The notes under the pieces were generated by a model. That model was given only the letters and a program-made list of their open reading frames with translations, had not been told where the DNA came from and did not search any database. A stretch of 64,000 bases of DNA, taken from Hydrogenophaga taeniospiralis CCUG 15921 (lineage in GTDB: Bacteria; Pseudomonadota; Gammaproteobacteria; Burkholderiales; Burkholderiaceae_C). The position numbers were made by a program, and so were the translations under genes. This document shows, piece by piece, positions 9,605 to 22,499 of the stretch. The stretch lies in assembly GCF_001592305.1 (NCBI RefSeq), contig NZ_BCWR01000005.1, positions 248,001 to 312,000 on the forward strand, written 5' to 3'. The first letter of the stretch is position 1. Each line of letters opens with the position of its first letter.

Positions 9605-10914
9605 GCATGACCACTGACACCGCCGTCCGCCCGCCCGCGAGCAGCCGGACACTCGATGCCGAATCCCAGCCCATTGCGCTGTCCGCGGCGCGCGCGCGCC
9701 AGACCCGGCAGGCCGTGGTCGCCTGGGGCACCCATCGCGTGACCGTGGGGGGCGATGCGCCGGTGCGGGTGCAGTCCATGACGAACACCGACACCGCGGA
9801 TGCAATCGGTACCGCGATCCAGGTCAAGGAACTGGCGCTGGCCGGCTCCGAACTGGTGCGCATCACGGTCAACAACGACGAAGCCGCCAAGGCCGTGCCC
9901 CACATTCGCGAGCAGCTTGACCGCATGGGGGTGAACGTGCCGCTGATCGGCGACTTTCACTACAACGGCCACCGCCTGCTCAGCGATCACCCGGCCTGCG
10001 CCGAGGCGCTGTCCAAGTACCGCATCAATCCGGGCAACGTGGGGCGTGGCGAAAAGGGCGATCGGCAGTTCGCCCAGATGGTGGAGATCGCGGCGCGCCA
10101 CGACAAGGCCATCCGCATCGGCGTGAACTGGGGCAGCCTCGATCAGGATCTGCTGGCCCGGCTGATGGATGAAAACGCCCGGCGCGCCCAACCCTGGGAC
10201 ACCCGCCAGGTGATGTACGAGGCCCTGATCACGTCCGCGCTCGACTCGGCGCACCGGGCGCAGGACATTGGCCTGAATGGCAACAACATCCTGTTGTCCT
10301 GCAAGGTGAGCAGCGTGCAGGACCTGATCGCCGTGTACCAGGCCCTGGCACAACGTTGCGACCACGCGCTGCACCTGGGGCTGACCGAAGCGGGCATGGG
10401 CACCAAGGGCGCCGTGGCTTCTGCGGCGGCGCTGTCGGTGCTGCTGCAGCAGGGCATCGGCGACACCATCCGTGTGTCGCTCACGCCCCAGCCAGGCGAA
10501 TCGCGCACGCAGGAGGTGGTGATCGCGTCCGAGATATTGCAGGCGCTCGGCATGCGCGCCTTTGTGCCCAGCGTGACCGCCTGCCCGGGCTGCGGTCGCA
10601 CGACCAGCACCACGTTCCAGGAACTGGCCAAACAGATCGACGATTTCCTGCGCGGCTCCATGCCGCTTTGGCGCGCCCGTTACGCCGGGGTGGAAAACCT
10701 CAAGGTCGCGGTGATGGGCTGCATCGTCAATGGACCGGGCGAGAGCAAGCACGCCGACATCGGCATCAGCCTGCCGGGGACCGGCGAAGCGCCTTCCGCC
10801 CCGGTCTATATCGATGGGGAAAAAGCACTGACGCTGCGCGGCGAGGGCATCGCGCGCGAGTTCCAGCAGATCGTTGAAAACTACATCGAGAAGCGGTACG
10901 GATCCGGTTCCTGA
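9601..10914 (+). CDS. ispG: 4-hydroxy-3-methylbut-2-en-1-yl diphosphate synthase (flavodoxin)
   Basis: Catalyses the penultimate step of the MEP isoprenoid pathway, converting MEcPP to HMBPP with a [4Fe-4S] cluster. Seen in 437 residues: N-terminal TIM-barrel motifs ([21 protein letters not shown]) and the C-terminal cluster cysteines in [14 protein letters not shown] and [10 protein letters not shown]. The start overlaps rodZ by 4 bases. It has the long proteobacterial form with an insert between the barrel and the cluster domain. Start could also be the ATG two codons further on. Confidence 0.96.
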   Translation: MSMTTDTAVRPPASSRTLDAESQPIALSAARARQTRQAVVAWGTHRVTVGGDAPVRVQSMTNTDTADAIGTAIQVKELALAGSELVRITVNNDEAAKAVPHIREQLDRMGVNVPLIGDFHYNGHRLLSDHPACAEALSKYRINPGNVGRGEKGDRQFAQMVEIAARHDKAIRIGVNWGSLDQDLLARLMDENARRAQPWDTRQVMYEALITSALDSAHRAQDIGLNGNNILLSCKVSSVQDLIAVYQALAQRCDHALHLGLTEAGMGTKGAVASAAALSVLLQQGIGDTIRVSLTPQPGESRTQEVVIASEILQALGMRAFVPSVTACPGCGRTTSTTFQELAKQIDDFLRGSMPLWRARYAGVENLKVAVMGCIVNGPGESKHADIGISLPGTGEAPSAPVYIDGEKALTLRGEGIAREFQQIVENYIEKRYGSGS

Positions 10915-10995
10915 AGGGCCGCGGCCGCGGCTTGTCCACGGCGGGCCGGCGGATGCCGCGCCCAGCCGGTTCATCTCTCCCTCTGAGCATCACCC

Positions 10996-12306
10996 ATGGC
11001 TGAAAAACTGAGCGCTGTCAAAGGCATGAACGACATTGCCCCGCCCGTGTCCGCACACTGGGAGTGGCTCGAAGACCGCTTGCGCTCGCTCATGCAGCGC
11101 TACGGCTACCGCAACGTGCGCACCCCCATCGTGGAACCGACCGCGCTGTTCGTGCGCGGTCTGGGCGAGGTGACCGACATTGTCGAAAAGGAGATGTACT
11201 CCTTCGAAGACCGGCTGAACGGCGAACAGCTCACTCTGCGCCCCGAGAACACCGCCGGCGTGGTGCGCGCCGCTCTGGAGCACTCGATGCTGTACGACGG
11301 CGGCAAACGCCTGTACTACATGGGGCCGATGTTCCGCCACGAGCGTCCGCAGCGCGGGCGCTACCGCCAGTTCCACCAGTTCGGCGCCGAGGCGTTGGGC
11401 TTTGCCGGCCCGGACGTGGACGCGGAGCTGATCGTTCTGGCCTGCGACCTCTGGGCCGAGCTGGGTCTTTCCGGCATCGAGCTGGAGATCAACAGCCTGG
11501 GCCAGCCGGCCGAGCGGCTGGCACACCGCCGGGCGCTCATTGCCCACCTGGAGGCCCACGCTGACCGGCTCGATGAGGACGCGAAGCGCCGGCTGCACAG
11601 CAACCCGCTGCGCATCCTGGACACCAAGAACCCCGCCATGCAGGAGGTGGTCAACGCGGCGCCCCGCCTCATGGACCATCTGGGTGCCGAGTCGCTGGAT
11701 CACTTCAACCGCCTGCGCGCTTTGCTGGACGCGCAAGGTATCGCGTACCGCATCAACCCGCGCCTGGTGCGTGGCATGGATTACTACAACCTCAGCGTGT
11801 TCGAGTTCGTGACCACGCAACTGGGCTCGCAGGGCACGGTCTGTGCCGGAGGTCGCTACGACGGCCTGTTCGAGCAGATCGGTGGCAAGTCGGCACCGGC
11901 CGTGGGCTGGGCGCTGGGCATGGAACGCATCCTGGAGCTGCTGAAAGAGCAGGGCTGCCTGCCCGAACAACCCGCACCCGATGCCTACGCGGTGGTGCCC
12001 GATGTGGCCGCGCTGCCGCAAGCCATGACGCTGCTGCGTGTGCTGCGTCAGCAGGGCGTGAGCGTGCTCATGCACGCCGGGGGGGCCGAAGGCATGGGCA
12101 GCATGAAGTCGCAGTTCAAGAAAGCCGATGCAAGCGGTGCGCGGTTTGCCCTGATCTTTGGTGCCGATGAATTGGCGCAGGGCATGGTATCCCTCAAGCC
12201 CCTGCGCGCGCCCGACACCATCGGCGCTCCGTCGACGGTGGTGGCGCAGTCGCTGCAGCCCCTGGCCGATCCCTCGGCCTGGGGCGCCATATTGCGCAGC
12301 GCCTGA
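10996..12306 (+). CDS. hisS: Histidyl-tRNA synthetase
   Basis: A class II aminoacyl-tRNA synthetase that charges tRNA-His. Seen in 436 residues: motif 1 region, motif 2 ([21 protein letters not shown]), the HisRS signature segments ([20 protein letters not shown]), motif 3 (GWALGMERI) and a C-terminal anticodon-binding domain. The 81-base gap before it contains a 14-base GC palindrome with no known role. It is followed by yfgM after 51 bases. A catalytically inert relative, hisZ, lies about 7.6 kb downstream. Confidence 0.97.
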   Translation: MAEKLSAVKGMNDIAPPVSAHWEWLEDRLRSLMQRYGYRNVRTPIVEPTALFVRGLGEVTDIVEKEMYSFEDRLNGEQLTLRPENTAGVVRAALEHSMLYDGGKRLYYMGPMFRHERPQRGRYRQFHQFGAEALGFAGPDVDAELIVLACDLWAELGLSGIELEINSLGQPAERLAHRRALIAHLEAHADRLDEDAKRRLHSNPLRILDTKNPAMQEVVNAAPRLMDHLGAESLDHFNRLRALLDAQGIAYRINPRLVRGMDYYNLSVFEFVTTQLGSQGTVCAGGRYDGLFEQIGGKSAPAVGWALGMERILELLKEQGCLPEQPAPDAYAVVPDVAALPQAMTLLRVLRQQGVSVLMHAGGAEGMGSMKSQFKKADASGARFALIFGADELAQGMVSLKPLRAPDTIGAPSTVVAQSLQPLADPSAWGAILRSA

Positions 12307-12357
12307 ACACCTCCAACCGCCGCCTACAATCGCCCGAACCGCATTTGCATATCCCAC

Positions 12358-13032
12358 ATGGCCAAACACCTCGACCTTGAAGAGCAGGAACAGCTCGATC
12401 AGATCAAACACTTCTGGGCTCAGTACGGCAACCTCATCACCTGGGTGTTGATCGCTGTCTTCGGTTCCATGGCCGCATGGAACGGCTGGAACTACTGGCA
12501 ACGCAACCAAGCCATCAAGGCCGCGGCGCTCTACGACGAGATCGAACGGGCCGCCGTCGCGCGCGACGCGGACCGGATCGAGCGTGCGCTGACCGAGATG
12601 AAAGACCGCTTCGCGGGCACCACCTTCGCAGCCCAGGGAGCGCTGCTCGCGGGCAAGACGCTGTTTGAAGCGGGCAAGGCCGACGGTGCGCGCGCCGCTC
12701 TGTCCTGGGTGGCCGAGAAATCGTCGGACGAGTCGTACCAGGCCGTGGCGCGGCTGCGCCTGGCTGCGCTGGACCTGGAGGCCAAGGCCTATGACCAGGC
12801 GCTCAAGACCCTGGAAGCGCCACTGCCCAAGGCCTTCGAGCCGCTGGCGGCCGATCGCCGGGGAGACGTCTACCTGGCCCAGGGCAAGGCCGACGAGGCC
12901 AAAACCCAATACCAGAACGCCTGGCGCGCTTTGGGCGGGCGTTTTGAATACCGCAAACTGGTTGAAGTCAAGCTCGCTTCGCTGGGTGTGGATGTGTCCA
13001 CCCTGTCCCCCGCCACGGAGGCCTCCCCTTGA
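12358..13032 (+). CDS. yfgM: YfgM-family membrane-anchored TPR protein
   Basis: YfgM is an inner-membrane ancillary subunit of the SecYEG translocon that works with PpiD and periplasmic chaperones. The 224-residue product has a short acidic cytoplasmic start (HLDLEEQEQLDQIKHFW), one membrane helix near 25-45, and a periplasmic TPR-like helical domain. Position between hisS and bamB is the same as in E. coli. Its end overlaps bamB by 4 bases. Confidence 0.9.
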   Translation: MAKHLDLEEQEQLDQIKHFWAQYGNLITWVLIAVFGSMAAWNGWNYWQRNQAIKAAALYDEIERAAVARDADRIERALTEMKDRFAGTTFAAQGALLAGKTLFEAGKADGARAALSWVAEKSSDESYQAVARLRLAALDLEAKAYDQALKTLEAPLPKAFEPLAADRRGDVYLAQGKADEAKTQYQNAWRALGGRFEYRKLVEVKLASLGVDVSTLSPATEASP

Positions 13033-14186
13033 AATCGCTGTCCCACTTGAATCTGTCCACACGCCATGGTTCCCGGGCGTTGATCGCTCTGGTGGTCGCG
13101 TCCGCTCTGGGACTGTCTGCTTGCTCGTCCAGCCCGGACAAGCCCAAGCCGGCTGAGCTGCCGCCGGTGGCAGCGCTCCTGACGGCGAAGCTGGCATGGA
13201 CAGCCCAAGTGGGTCCGACCAGCGCGACGGTGACCCCCATGGTGGTCGGTACGCGCGTGTTCCTGACCGGTGGCGCCGGCACGGTGGTGGCGCTGGATGC
13301 GAACACGGGTCAGGACCTCTGGCGTCTGAACCTGGGCACACCGGTTTCCGCCGGCGTGGGCTCCGATGGCCAGACGGCCGCTGTGATCACCCAGGACAAC
13401 GAATTGGTGGCCATCACCGAAGGCCGTGTCAGCTGGCGCGTGCGCCTGCCGGCGCGCTCTTTCACGGCGCCTCTCGTGGCCGGCGCTCGTGTGTTCGTGC
13501 TGACCGCCGACCGCGCCGTGACGGCGTTCGACGCGCAAACTGGTGCCCGTTTGTGGAACCAGTCGCGCCCCGGGGAGCCGCTGGTGCTGCGCCAGTCGGG
13601 CGTGTTGCTCGCGGTGGACGACACCCTCGTGGTCGGTTTGTCCGGCCGGCTCACCGGCCTGAATCCGCTCAATGGTTCCATTCGCTGGGAGGCCCCGGTG
13701 GCCACCGCGCGCGGGACCAACGAGGTCGAACGTCTGGTGGATCTGGTGGGGCCGGTCAGCCGCGTGGGCAGCAGCGTCTGCACCCGTTCCTACGGCTCGG
13801 CCGTGGGCTGCGTGGACACCAGCCGCGGTGGTGTGGTCTGGTCCAAACCAGCGCAGGGCAGGACCGGGGTTCATGGCGATGACAACCTGGTCTTCGGCAG
13901 CGAAGCGGACGGTCGGTTGCTGGCCTGGCAGCGCGCATCCGGCGAACAGGCCTGGGAGTCCAGCCGCCTGAAATACCGCGACCTGACAGCCCCGCTGGCG
14001 GTCGGTCGGGTGCTCGCCGTGGGGGATGGCACGGGACTGGTGCACCTGCTCTCGCGCGAGGACGGCAGCGAAATGACCCGTTTGTCCACCGACGGATCTC
14101 CTGTGATCGCCGCTCCCGTGCTGGCCGGGCAGGTCATGGTGGTGCAAACGCGCAAGGGCGGCGTGTACGCCTGGCGACCCCAGTGA
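13029..14186 (+). CDS. bamB: Outer membrane protein assembly factor BamB
   Basis: A lipoprotein of the BAM complex, forming an eight-bladed beta-propeller in the periplasm. The 385-residue product has a signal peptide with lipobox LSAC (Cys32) and repeated PQQ-like blades (VVALDANTGQDLWRL, VTAFDAQTGARLWN, RLLAWQRASGEQAWESS). It overlaps yfgM by 4 bases. With bamD also in this window, two of the four accessory BAM lipoproteins are encoded here about 10 kb apart. Confidence 0.95.
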   Translation: MKSLSHLNLSTRHGSRALIALVVASALGLSACSSSPDKPKPAELPPVAALLTAKLAWTAQVGPTSATVTPMVVGTRVFLTGGAGTVVALDANTGQDLWRLNLGTPVSAGVGSDGQTAAVITQDNELVAITEGRVSWRVRLPARSFTAPLVAGARVFVLTADRAVTAFDAQTGARLWNQSRPGEPLVLRQSGVLLAVDDTLVVGLSGRLTGLNPLNGSIRWEAPVATARGTNEVERLVDLVGPVSRVGSSVCTRSYGSAVGCVDTSRGGVVWSKPAQGRTGVHGDDNLVFGSEADGRLLAWQRASGEQAWESSRLKYRDLTAPLAVGRVLAVGDGTGLVHLLSREDGSEMTRLSTDGSPVIAAPVLAGQVMVVQTRKGGVYAWRPQ

Positions 14187-14232
14187 GCGCGTGGCGCCGG
14201 TCCTTCGCGGTGTTGCACCGAGAATGACTGGA

Positions 14233-14282
14233 CCCCCTCGTGGGGCCTGGCGAAGCCAGGGAATGGGACCGTGTTCTGGTCC
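14233..14282 (+). repeat. Three adjacent hairpins in the bamB-der gap
   Basis: CCCC-TCGT-GGGG (14234-14245), CCTGGC-GAA-GCCAGG (14246-14260) and GGACC-(7)-GGTCC (14266-14282) follow one another directly upstream of der. The layout of a C-run/G-run hairpin followed by a GGC..GCC hairpin recalls the intergenic elements at 28261 and 54879, though the sequence differs. No T-run follows, so it is not a clear terminator. Confidence 0.55.
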
Positions 14283-14305
14283 ATGCAATTGAAAGGTACT
14301 GTTTC

Positions 14306-15640
14306 GTGAAACCCGTCATCGCTCTGGTGGGGCGCCCCAATGTGGGCAAGTCCACCCTGTTCAACCGCCTGACGAGTTCACGCGACGCCATCGTGGCCGA
14401 CTTTGCCGGCCTCACCCGTGACCGCCACTACGGCAATGGCCGCCTGGGCAAGCGCGAGTACATCGTGATCGATACCGGCGGCTTTGAGCCCGATGCCAGC
14501 GAGGGCATCTACCGCGAAATGGCCAAGCAGACCCGGCAGGCTGTGGCCGAGTCGGATGTGGTGATCTTTGTGGTGGATGCGCGCGCCGGCATCAGTGCGC
14601 AGGACCACGAAATCGCCCAATACCTGCGCCGCCTGGGCAAACCCACGGTGCTGGTGGCCAACAAGGCCGAAGGTATGACGCAGGGGCTGCAACTGGTCGA
14701 GTTTTTTGAACTCGGCCTGGGCGAGGTCTTGCCGGTGTCCAGTGCCCACGGGCAGGGCGTGCGCTCCATGCTGGAAACGGCGCTGGAAGCCATACCCGGG
14801 CTGCCGGATCTGGACGACGAAGAACCCGAGGTCGAAACCGGGGTGATCCGGTTGGCGGTGGCCGGGCGGCCCAACGTGGGCAAGTCCACCCTGATCAATG
14901 TCTGGCTGGGTGAAGAGCGCTTGGTGGCGTTCGACCTGCCGGGCACCACGCGCGACGCCATTTCGGTGCCGTTCGAGCGTGAGGGACAGAAATACGAGTT
15001 GATCGATACGGCCGGCCTGCGCCGCAAGGGCAAGGTGTTCGAGGCCATTGAGAAGTTCTCGGTGGTCAAGACCCTGCAGGCGATCGAAAACGCCCACGTG
15101 GTCCTGCTGTTGCTGGACGCCACGCAGGGTGTGACCGACCAGGATGCACACATCGCGGGTTACATTTTGGAGAGCGGGCGTGCCGTGGTGCTGGCCATCA
15201 ACAAATGGGATGCCGTTGATGCCTACCAGCGTGAGCAGATCGAACGCCAGATCGAGACCCGGCTGGCGTTTCTCAAATTCGCCTCGCTGCACCTAATCTC
15301 GGCCAAGAAGCGCCAGGGATTGGGGCCGGTTTGGAAGTCCATCGCTCAGGCGCACGCCTCGGCCATGCGCAAGATGTCCACGCCCGTGCTGACGCGTCTG
15401 CTGTTGGAGGCGGTGGCGTTCCAGGCGCCGCAGCGCAGTGGTATGTTCCGCCCGAAAATGCGTTATGCCCACCAAGGCGGAATGAACCCGCCGGTGATCG
15501 TGATCCACGGGAACTCGCTGGAACACGTGCCCGACGCCTATAAGCGCTTCCTGGAAGGCCGTTTTCGCAAGGCGTTCGACCTGGTGGGTACGCCGCTGCG
15601 CATCGAGTTCAAAACCTCGACCAACCCCTTCAAGGAGTGA
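14306..15640 (+). CDS. der: Ribosome biogenesis GTPase Der (EngA)
   Basis: A double GTPase needed for 50S subunit maturation. Two G domains are visible, each with [10 protein letters not shown] (near residues 8-17 and about 186-195), matching DxxG motifs ([12 protein letters not shown]) and NKxD motifs (NKAEG, NKWD), then a C-terminal KH-like domain ending near [14 protein letters not shown] 14306 gives the canonical N-terminus [16 protein letters not shown]. Length 444 is normal for betaproteobacteria. Confidence 0.96.
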   Translation: MKPVIALVGRPNVGKSTLFNRLTSSRDAIVADFAGLTRDRHYGNGRLGKREYIVIDTGGFEPDASEGIYREMAKQTRQAVAESDVVIFVVDARAGISAQDHEIAQYLRRLGKPTVLVANKAEGMTQGLQLVEFFELGLGEVLPVSSAHGQGVRSMLETALEAIPGLPDLDDEEPEVETGVIRLAVAGRPNVGKSTLINVWLGEERLVAFDLPGTTRDAISVPFEREGQKYELIDTAGLRRKGKVFEAIEKFSVVKTLQAIENAHVVLLLLDATQGVTDQDAHIAGYILESGRAVVLAINKWDAVDAYQREQIERQIETRLAFLKFASLHLISAKKRQGLGPVWKSIAQAHASAMRKMSTPVLTRLLLEAVAFQAPQRSGMFRPKMRYAHQGGMNPPVIVIHGNSLEHVPDAYKRFLEGRFRKAFDLVGTPLRIEFKTSTNPFKE

Positions 15641-15725
15641 GCACTCCTGCGCGCAGCCTCGTCCTTGGGGCAGGGCTGTGGTATGGTGCATGCCTCATTA
15701 ACTTTTTTTGAACACGGAGCATATC

Positions 15726-15977
15726 GTGAGCAATAACAAAGGCCAGCTCTTGCAAGACCCTTTCCTGAACCAGCTTCGCCGGGAACACGTTCCTGTGTCG
15801 ATCTATCTGGTCAATGGCATCAAGCTCCAGGGTCAGATCGAGTCGTTTGACCAATACGTCGTGTTGCTGCGCAACACGGTCACGCAAATGGTCTACAAAC
15901 ACGCCATCTCCACCATCGTGCCGGGCCGTCCGGTGCAGTTTTCCGCCGCTGGTGCGGACGAGCCCGCTGCTTCTTGA
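15726..15977 (+). CDS. hfq: RNA chaperone Hfq
   Basis: Hexameric Sm-like protein that anneals small RNAs to mRNAs. The 83-residue product has the complete Sm1 core ([36 protein letters not shown]) and the Sm2 motif YKHAIST. GTG 15726 is chosen because GGAG lies about 7 bases upstream and the product then begins [14 protein letters not shown] as in relatives; a TTG at 15708 is less likely. hflX follows after 80 bases, the usual hfq-hflX order. Confidence 0.97.
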   Translation: MSNNKGQLLQDPFLNQLRREHVPVSIYLVNGIKLQGQIESFDQYVVLLRNTVTQMVYKHAISTIVPGRPVQFSAAGADEPAAS

Positions 15978-16057
15978 TTCACACCCTGAATCCTGCAAGC
16001 GACCGGGCAGCCCCGGCTGCGCGGTTGCCTGCAGCGCCGAAGGCCGGTTGAACTGAT

Positions 16058-17242
16058 TTGAACCCGCCTGATCCTTCCCGCAACGCCACGCCATCGGTCA
16101 TTCTGGTGGGCGTGGATTTCGGGTTGCCCCATTTTGACGCCGCGCTCGAAGAGCTTGGCCTGCTGGCGCAGACAGCCGGCTATCGGGTGGCCGACCGCGT
16201 CACCTGCAAACGGCGCGCGCCCGATCCGGCCCTGTTTGTGGGGTCCGGCAAGGCCGACGAGATCAAAATGCTGGCCCAGTCTTCTGGCGCCGCCGAGATC
16301 TTGTTCGACCAGTCGCTGAGTCCGGCGCAGCAACGCAACCTGGAGCGCCATCTGGGCCTGCCGGTGAACGACCGGACGCTGCTGATCCTCGAAATTTTTG
16401 CCCAGCGCGCACGCAGCCACGAAGGCAAGCTGCAAGTGGAGCTCGCGCGGCTGCAATACCTGTCAACCCGGTTGGTGCGCCGCTGGTCGCACCTGGAGCG
16501 ACAAAGTGGTGGCATTGGCATGCGCGGTGGTCCGGGTGAAACTCAGATCGAGCTGGATCGGCGCATGATCGGAGAGGCCATCAAGCGCACCAAGGAGCGG
16601 CTGGAGAAGGTCAAGAAACAGCGTGCCACCCAGCGCCGCCAGCGCGAACGCCGCGATACCTTCTCGATCTCGCTCGTGGGTTACACCAATGCGGGCAAAT
16701 CGTCGCTGTTCAACGGGTTGGTCAAAGCCCGGGCCTATGCTGCCGATCAGCTGTTTGCCACGCTCGACACCACCACCCGTCAGCTGTATTTGGGCGAAGC
16801 CGGGCGTTCGGTTTCCTTGTCGGATACCGTGGGTTTCATCCGTGACCTGCCCCACGGCCTGGTGGATGCATTTGCTGCCACGCTGCAGGAAGCGGCCGAC
16901 GCCGATCTTTTGCTTCATGTGGTGGATGCGTCCAATCCGTCGCATCCGGAGCAGATTGCCTCAGTGCTGGGTGTGCTCAAAGACATTGGAGCAGATCAGG
17001 TGCCGCAGATTCTGGTGTTCAACAAGCTCGATGCCATGGATCCGGCGGCTGTTCCGCATCTGCTGAGTGACTCGATGGAACTGGATGGTGCCTCCGTGTC
17101 TCGTATCTACGTGAGCGCCAAGACTGGCGAGGGCCTTCCCGAGTTGCGTTCGCTGCTCGCGAGTCGCGTGATGTCACAGGCAACCGCCCTGGATCCGAAT
17201 ACCCCGGGGGAGACCCCCAGCATCGAAAATGTGCTGCCCTGA
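16058..17242 (+). CDS. hflX: GTPase HflX
   Basis: A ribosome-binding GTPase that splits stalled or stressed 70S ribosomes. Seen in 394 residues: the HflX N-terminal domain (SVILVGVDFG, PALFVGSGKADEI, DRTLLILEIFAQRA), the GGIGMRGGPGETQIELDRR glycine-rich signature and a long helix, then a G domain with GYTNAGKSSLFN, DTVGFIRDLPH and NKLD. The start is a TTG without a clear ribosome-binding site; the first conserved residues lie 13 codons later, so it is near the right place. Confidence 0.94.
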   Translation: MNPPDPSRNATPSVILVGVDFGLPHFDAALEELGLLAQTAGYRVADRVTCKRRAPDPALFVGSGKADEIKMLAQSSGAAEILFDQSLSPAQQRNLERHLGLPVNDRTLLILEIFAQRARSHEGKLQVELARLQYLSTRLVRRWSHLERQSGGIGMRGGPGETQIELDRRMIGEAIKRTKERLEKVKKQRATQRRQRERRDTFSISLVGYTNAGKSSLFNGLVKARAYAADQLFATLDTTTRQLYLGEAGRSVSLSDTVGFIRDLPHGLVDAFAATLQEAADADLLLHVVDASNPSHPEQIASVLGVLKDIGADQVPQILVFNKLDAMDPAAVPHLLSDSMELDGASVSRIYVSAKTGEGLPELRSLLASRVMSQATALDPNTPGETPSIENVLP

Positions 17243-17288
17243 TTGGGCACAATGTCGTGGTTTTGATTCGAAAAGAAGTTGGCAACAC

Positions 17289-18692
17289 ATGGATGTGAAT
17301 CTGCAATCACCCGAGCGTGGCGCTGAAGCCGGCGTTCACGGCAAAATCCGTCGCGGCTGGCGTGTCCTGCTGGGCATGTTCAACCTCAACGATCCCCGTT
17401 GGGGACGTGGTGATGACGCCTCGCGTGGCGGTGACAAGCCGCAAAACGAGCCGGAGTCGGGGCGCGATACCGAGGAACGCCCTCAGCAGAAGCCACCGCG
17501 CGGTCAGGGCCCCAATCAGGGACCTCCCGATCTGGACGAACTCTGGCGCGACTTCAACCGCAAGCTCGGTGGCATGCTCGGTGGCAAAGGTGGCCGCGGC
17601 GGGCAGGGTGGCAACGGCTCGGGTGGTGGGGGAATGCCCAGTTTCAATCCGAGCCCCAAGAGCACGGGCATTGGCGCTGGTTTGATCGTTGGCGTGGTGG
17701 TGCTGATCTGGCTTGGCACGGGCTTCTTCATCGTGCAGGAAGGCCAGCAAGCCGTCATCACCCAGTTCGGCAAGTACCACAGCTCGGTGGGCGCTGGTTT
17801 CAACTGGCGTCTGCCTTATCCGGTACAGAGTCACGAGACGGTTTTCGTCACGCAGATCCGTTCGGTGGACGTGGGCGGCGACAACGTGTTGCCGGCCACG
17901 GGCCTGCGGGATTCGGCGATGTTGACCATCGATCAGAACATTGTCGAGATCAAGTTTGCGGTCCAGTACCGCCTGAACGATGCGCGTGCCTTCCTGTTCG
18001 AGAGCCGCGACCCGGACGCCGCAGTGGTCAAGGCCGCTGAAACGGCCGTGCGCGAGGTGGTCGGCAAGATGCGTATGGACGCGGCACTGGCCGAAGAGCG
18101 CGACCAGATCGCACCACGCGTTCGGGTCCTCATGCAGTCCATTCTGGACCGTTACAAAGTGGGTATCGAGGTCGTGGGCATCAACCTGCAGCAGGGTGGC
18201 GTGCGCCCCCCCGAGCAGGTGCAGGCCTCTTTCGACGATGTGCTCAAAGCCGGTCAGGAGCGTGAGCGTGCGAAGAACGAGGCCGAGGCCTACGCCAACG
18301 ACGTGGTGCCACGAGCCCGCGGTGCGGCGTCCCGGCTGACCGAAGAAGCCGAAGGCTACCGCGCCCGGATCGTGGCGCAGGCCGAGGGCGATTCGCAGCG
18401 TTTCCGCTCGGTGCTGGCCGAGTACCAGAAGGCGCCGCAGGTCACCCGCGAGCGCATGTACGTCGATGCCATGCAGGAAATCTACAGCAACGTGACCAAG
18501 GTCCTGGTGGACACCAAGTCGGGTTCGAATCTGCTGTACCTGCCACTGGACAAGATCATGCAAATGGCCGCGCAGGCTCCTGTCGCCGCACCCAGCTCCG
18601 CGCCGACGCCCAGCCCGACGATTCCGTCGTCCGTACCCCCTTCCCGCAGCCAGGACAACGCCGCGCGCTCGCGCGAGCGTGAGACCCGCTGA
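17289..18692 (+). CDS. hflK: FtsH protease modulator HflK (SPFH domain)
   Basis: A membrane-anchored SPFH protein that, with HflC, forms a large periplasmic cage around the FtsH protease. Seen: a Gly/Asp-rich cytoplasmic N-terminus with FNLNDPRWGRG, one membrane helix near 128-148, and the Band 7 domain (VQEGQQAVITQFGKY onward), with a Pro/Ser-rich C-terminal tail. The start is uncertain: ATG 17289 gives 467 residues, while ATG 17376 begins MFNLNDPRW as many relatives do. hflC follows after 38 bases. Confidence 0.93.
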   Translation: MDVNLQSPERGAEAGVHGKIRRGWRVLLGMFNLNDPRWGRGDDASRGGDKPQNEPESGRDTEERPQQKPPRGQGPNQGPPDLDELWRDFNRKLGGMLGGKGGRGGQGGNGSGGGGMPSFNPSPKSTGIGAGLIVGVVVLIWLGTGFFIVQEGQQAVITQFGKYHSSVGAGFNWRLPYPVQSHETVFVTQIRSVDVGGDNVLPATGLRDSAMLTIDQNIVEIKFAVQYRLNDARAFLFESRDPDAAVVKAAETAVREVVGKMRMDAALAEERDQIAPRVRVLMQSILDRYKVGIEVVGINLQQGGVRPPEQVQASFDDVLKAGQERERAKNEAEAYANDVVPRARGAASRLTEEAEGYRARIVAQAEGDSQRFRSVLAEYQKAPQVTRERMYVDAMQEIYSNVTKVLVDTKSGSNLLYLPLDKIMQMAAQAPVAAPSSAPTPSPTIPSSVPPSRSQDNAARSRERETR

Positions 18693-18730
18693 GCCGGCGG
18701 ACGGGTACGAGTGACTAGAGAGCAAAGCAA

Positions 18731-19618
18731 ATGAACAAACTGGGTTTCATCCTCACCTCCTTTATCGTGGCGCTGGCCATCGCCAGTTCCATGCTGTTCG
18801 TCGTGGACCAGCGCCAGTTCGGCGTCGTGTTCCAGCTCGGACAGATCAAGCAGGTGATCACCGAGCCGGGGCTCAATTTCAAGTTGCCGCCGCCGTTCCA
18901 GAACGTGTCCTACATCGACAAACGCCTGCTCACGCTGGAGAGCACCGACACCGAACCCACGCTGACGGCCGAGAAACAGCGTGTGGTGATCGACTGGTAT
19001 GTGCGCTGGCGCATCAGCGATCCCCAGCAGTACATTCGCAACGTTGGCGTCAATGAACGCGCTGGCGCCTTGCAGCTCAACCGTGTGGTGCGCAACTCCT
19101 TCCAGGAAGAGGTCAACAAGCGCACGCTCAACGAGTTGTTGTCGTCCCGCCGTGAGCAACTCATGGACGATGTCAAGCGCGAGGTGCTCGCAGCCGTGCG
19201 TGGAGCCGACAAACCCTGGGGCATGGACGTGGTGGACGTCCGCATCACCCGCGTGGACTACGCCGAGAGCATCACGTTGTCGGTTTACCAGCGAATGGAA
19301 GCCGAGCGCAAGCGTGTTGCCAATGAGTTGCGCTCCACGGGTTTTGCCGAAGGCGAAAAGATTCGGGCCGACGCCGATCGCCAGCGTGAAGTGATCGTGT
19401 CCGAAGCCTACCGCGCCGCGCAGCTCATCAAGGGTGAGGGCGATGCCAAGGCCGCCGCCGCCTTTGGTGAAGCCTTCGGTCGTGATCCGGCTTTTGCCCA
19501 GTTCTACCGCAGCCTGGAGGCGTACAAGGCCAGTTTTGCGGGCAAATCCGACGTGATGGTGGTGGACCCTTCTTCGGACTTCTTCAAGGCTCTGCGAAGC
19601 AGCGAAGTGGCTCGCTGA
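18731..19618 (+). CDS. hflC: FtsH protease modulator HflC (SPFH domain)
   Basis: Partner of HflK in the FtsH-regulating membrane complex. The 295-residue product has an N-terminal signal-anchor helix (GFILTSFIVALAIASSMLFVV), the Band 7 domain with VDQRQFGVVFQLGQ and ADRQREVIVSEAYRAAQLIKGEGDA, and ends DPSSDFFKALRSSEVAR, close to the family norm. A good length match to HflC (about 295-330). DUF2065 follows 3 bases after the stop. Confidence 0.95.
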   Translation: MNKLGFILTSFIVALAIASSMLFVVDQRQFGVVFQLGQIKQVITEPGLNFKLPPPFQNVSYIDKRLLTLESTDTEPTLTAEKQRVVIDWYVRWRISDPQQYIRNVGVNERAGALQLNRVVRNSFQEEVNKRTLNELLSSRREQLMDDVKREVLAAVRGADKPWGMDVVDVRITRVDYAESITLSVYQRMEAERKRVANELRSTGFAEGEKIRADADRQREVIVSEAYRAAQLIKGEGDAKAAAAFGEAFGRDPAFAQFYRSLEAYKASFAGKSDVMVVDPSSDFFKALRSSEVAR

Positions 19619-19621
19619 AGG

Positions 19622-19819
19622 GTGGTCGGTGTGCCTGCCGACGCGTTCTGGCTCGCCCTGGCCCTGGTGTTGATCTTCGAGGGCCTGTTGCCTTTCATCG
19701 CGCCGGGCGTCTGGCGGCGCATGTTCAGCGAAATCCTCAAGCTTCAGGACGGGCAGCTTCGCTTCTTTGGCCTGCTCAGTCTGGTCTCCGGCCTCCTGCT
19801 CTGGTGGTGGCTGATCTGA
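19622..19819 (+). CDS. DUF2065 family small membrane protein (YjeT-like)
   Basis: A 65-residue protein with two hydrophobic segments (AFWLALALVLIFEGLLPFIAP and FFGLLSLVSGLLLWWWLI) separated by a short loop containing WRRMFSEILKLQDGQLR, the DUF2065 pattern. Function is not known; the gene sits after hflC in many proteobacteria, here and in E. coli. GTG 19622 is used; GTG 19631 would also fit. Confidence 0.88.
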   Translation: MVGVPADAFWLALALVLIFEGLLPFIAPGVWRRMFSEILKLQDGQLRFFGLLSLVSGLLLWWWLI

Positions 19820-19872
19820 GGCTCTGGCCGTCGGGCACCAGGCCCGGCTGTTGAGGCCGGCGTCCGGCGAGG

Positions 19873-19901
19873 TCGGAACACCGTTTCCGGCCCGGTAAAA
19901 T
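19873..19901 (+). promoter_or_regulatory. Possible promoter for hisZ-purA
   Basis: A TAAAAT hexamer at 19896-19901 resembles a -10 element about 30 bases before the hisZ start. The hexamer at the -35 distance (TCGGAA, 19873-19878) is poor, so confidence is low. Confidence 0.3.
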
Positions 19902-19930
19902 CACGTTTTTAACAGCTCCCGAAAATGCCC

Positions 19931-22499
<2,569 letters not shown>

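Noticed and set aside
10918-10931. GCCGCGGCCGCGGC palindrome between ispG and hisS
   Set aside because: GC-only palindromes of this size arise by chance in such DNA; no T-run, repeat copy or promoter supports a role.
10990-13341. 783-codon minus-strand frame across hisS and yfgM
   Set aside because: Runs opposite two well-supported genes and has no recognisable domain.
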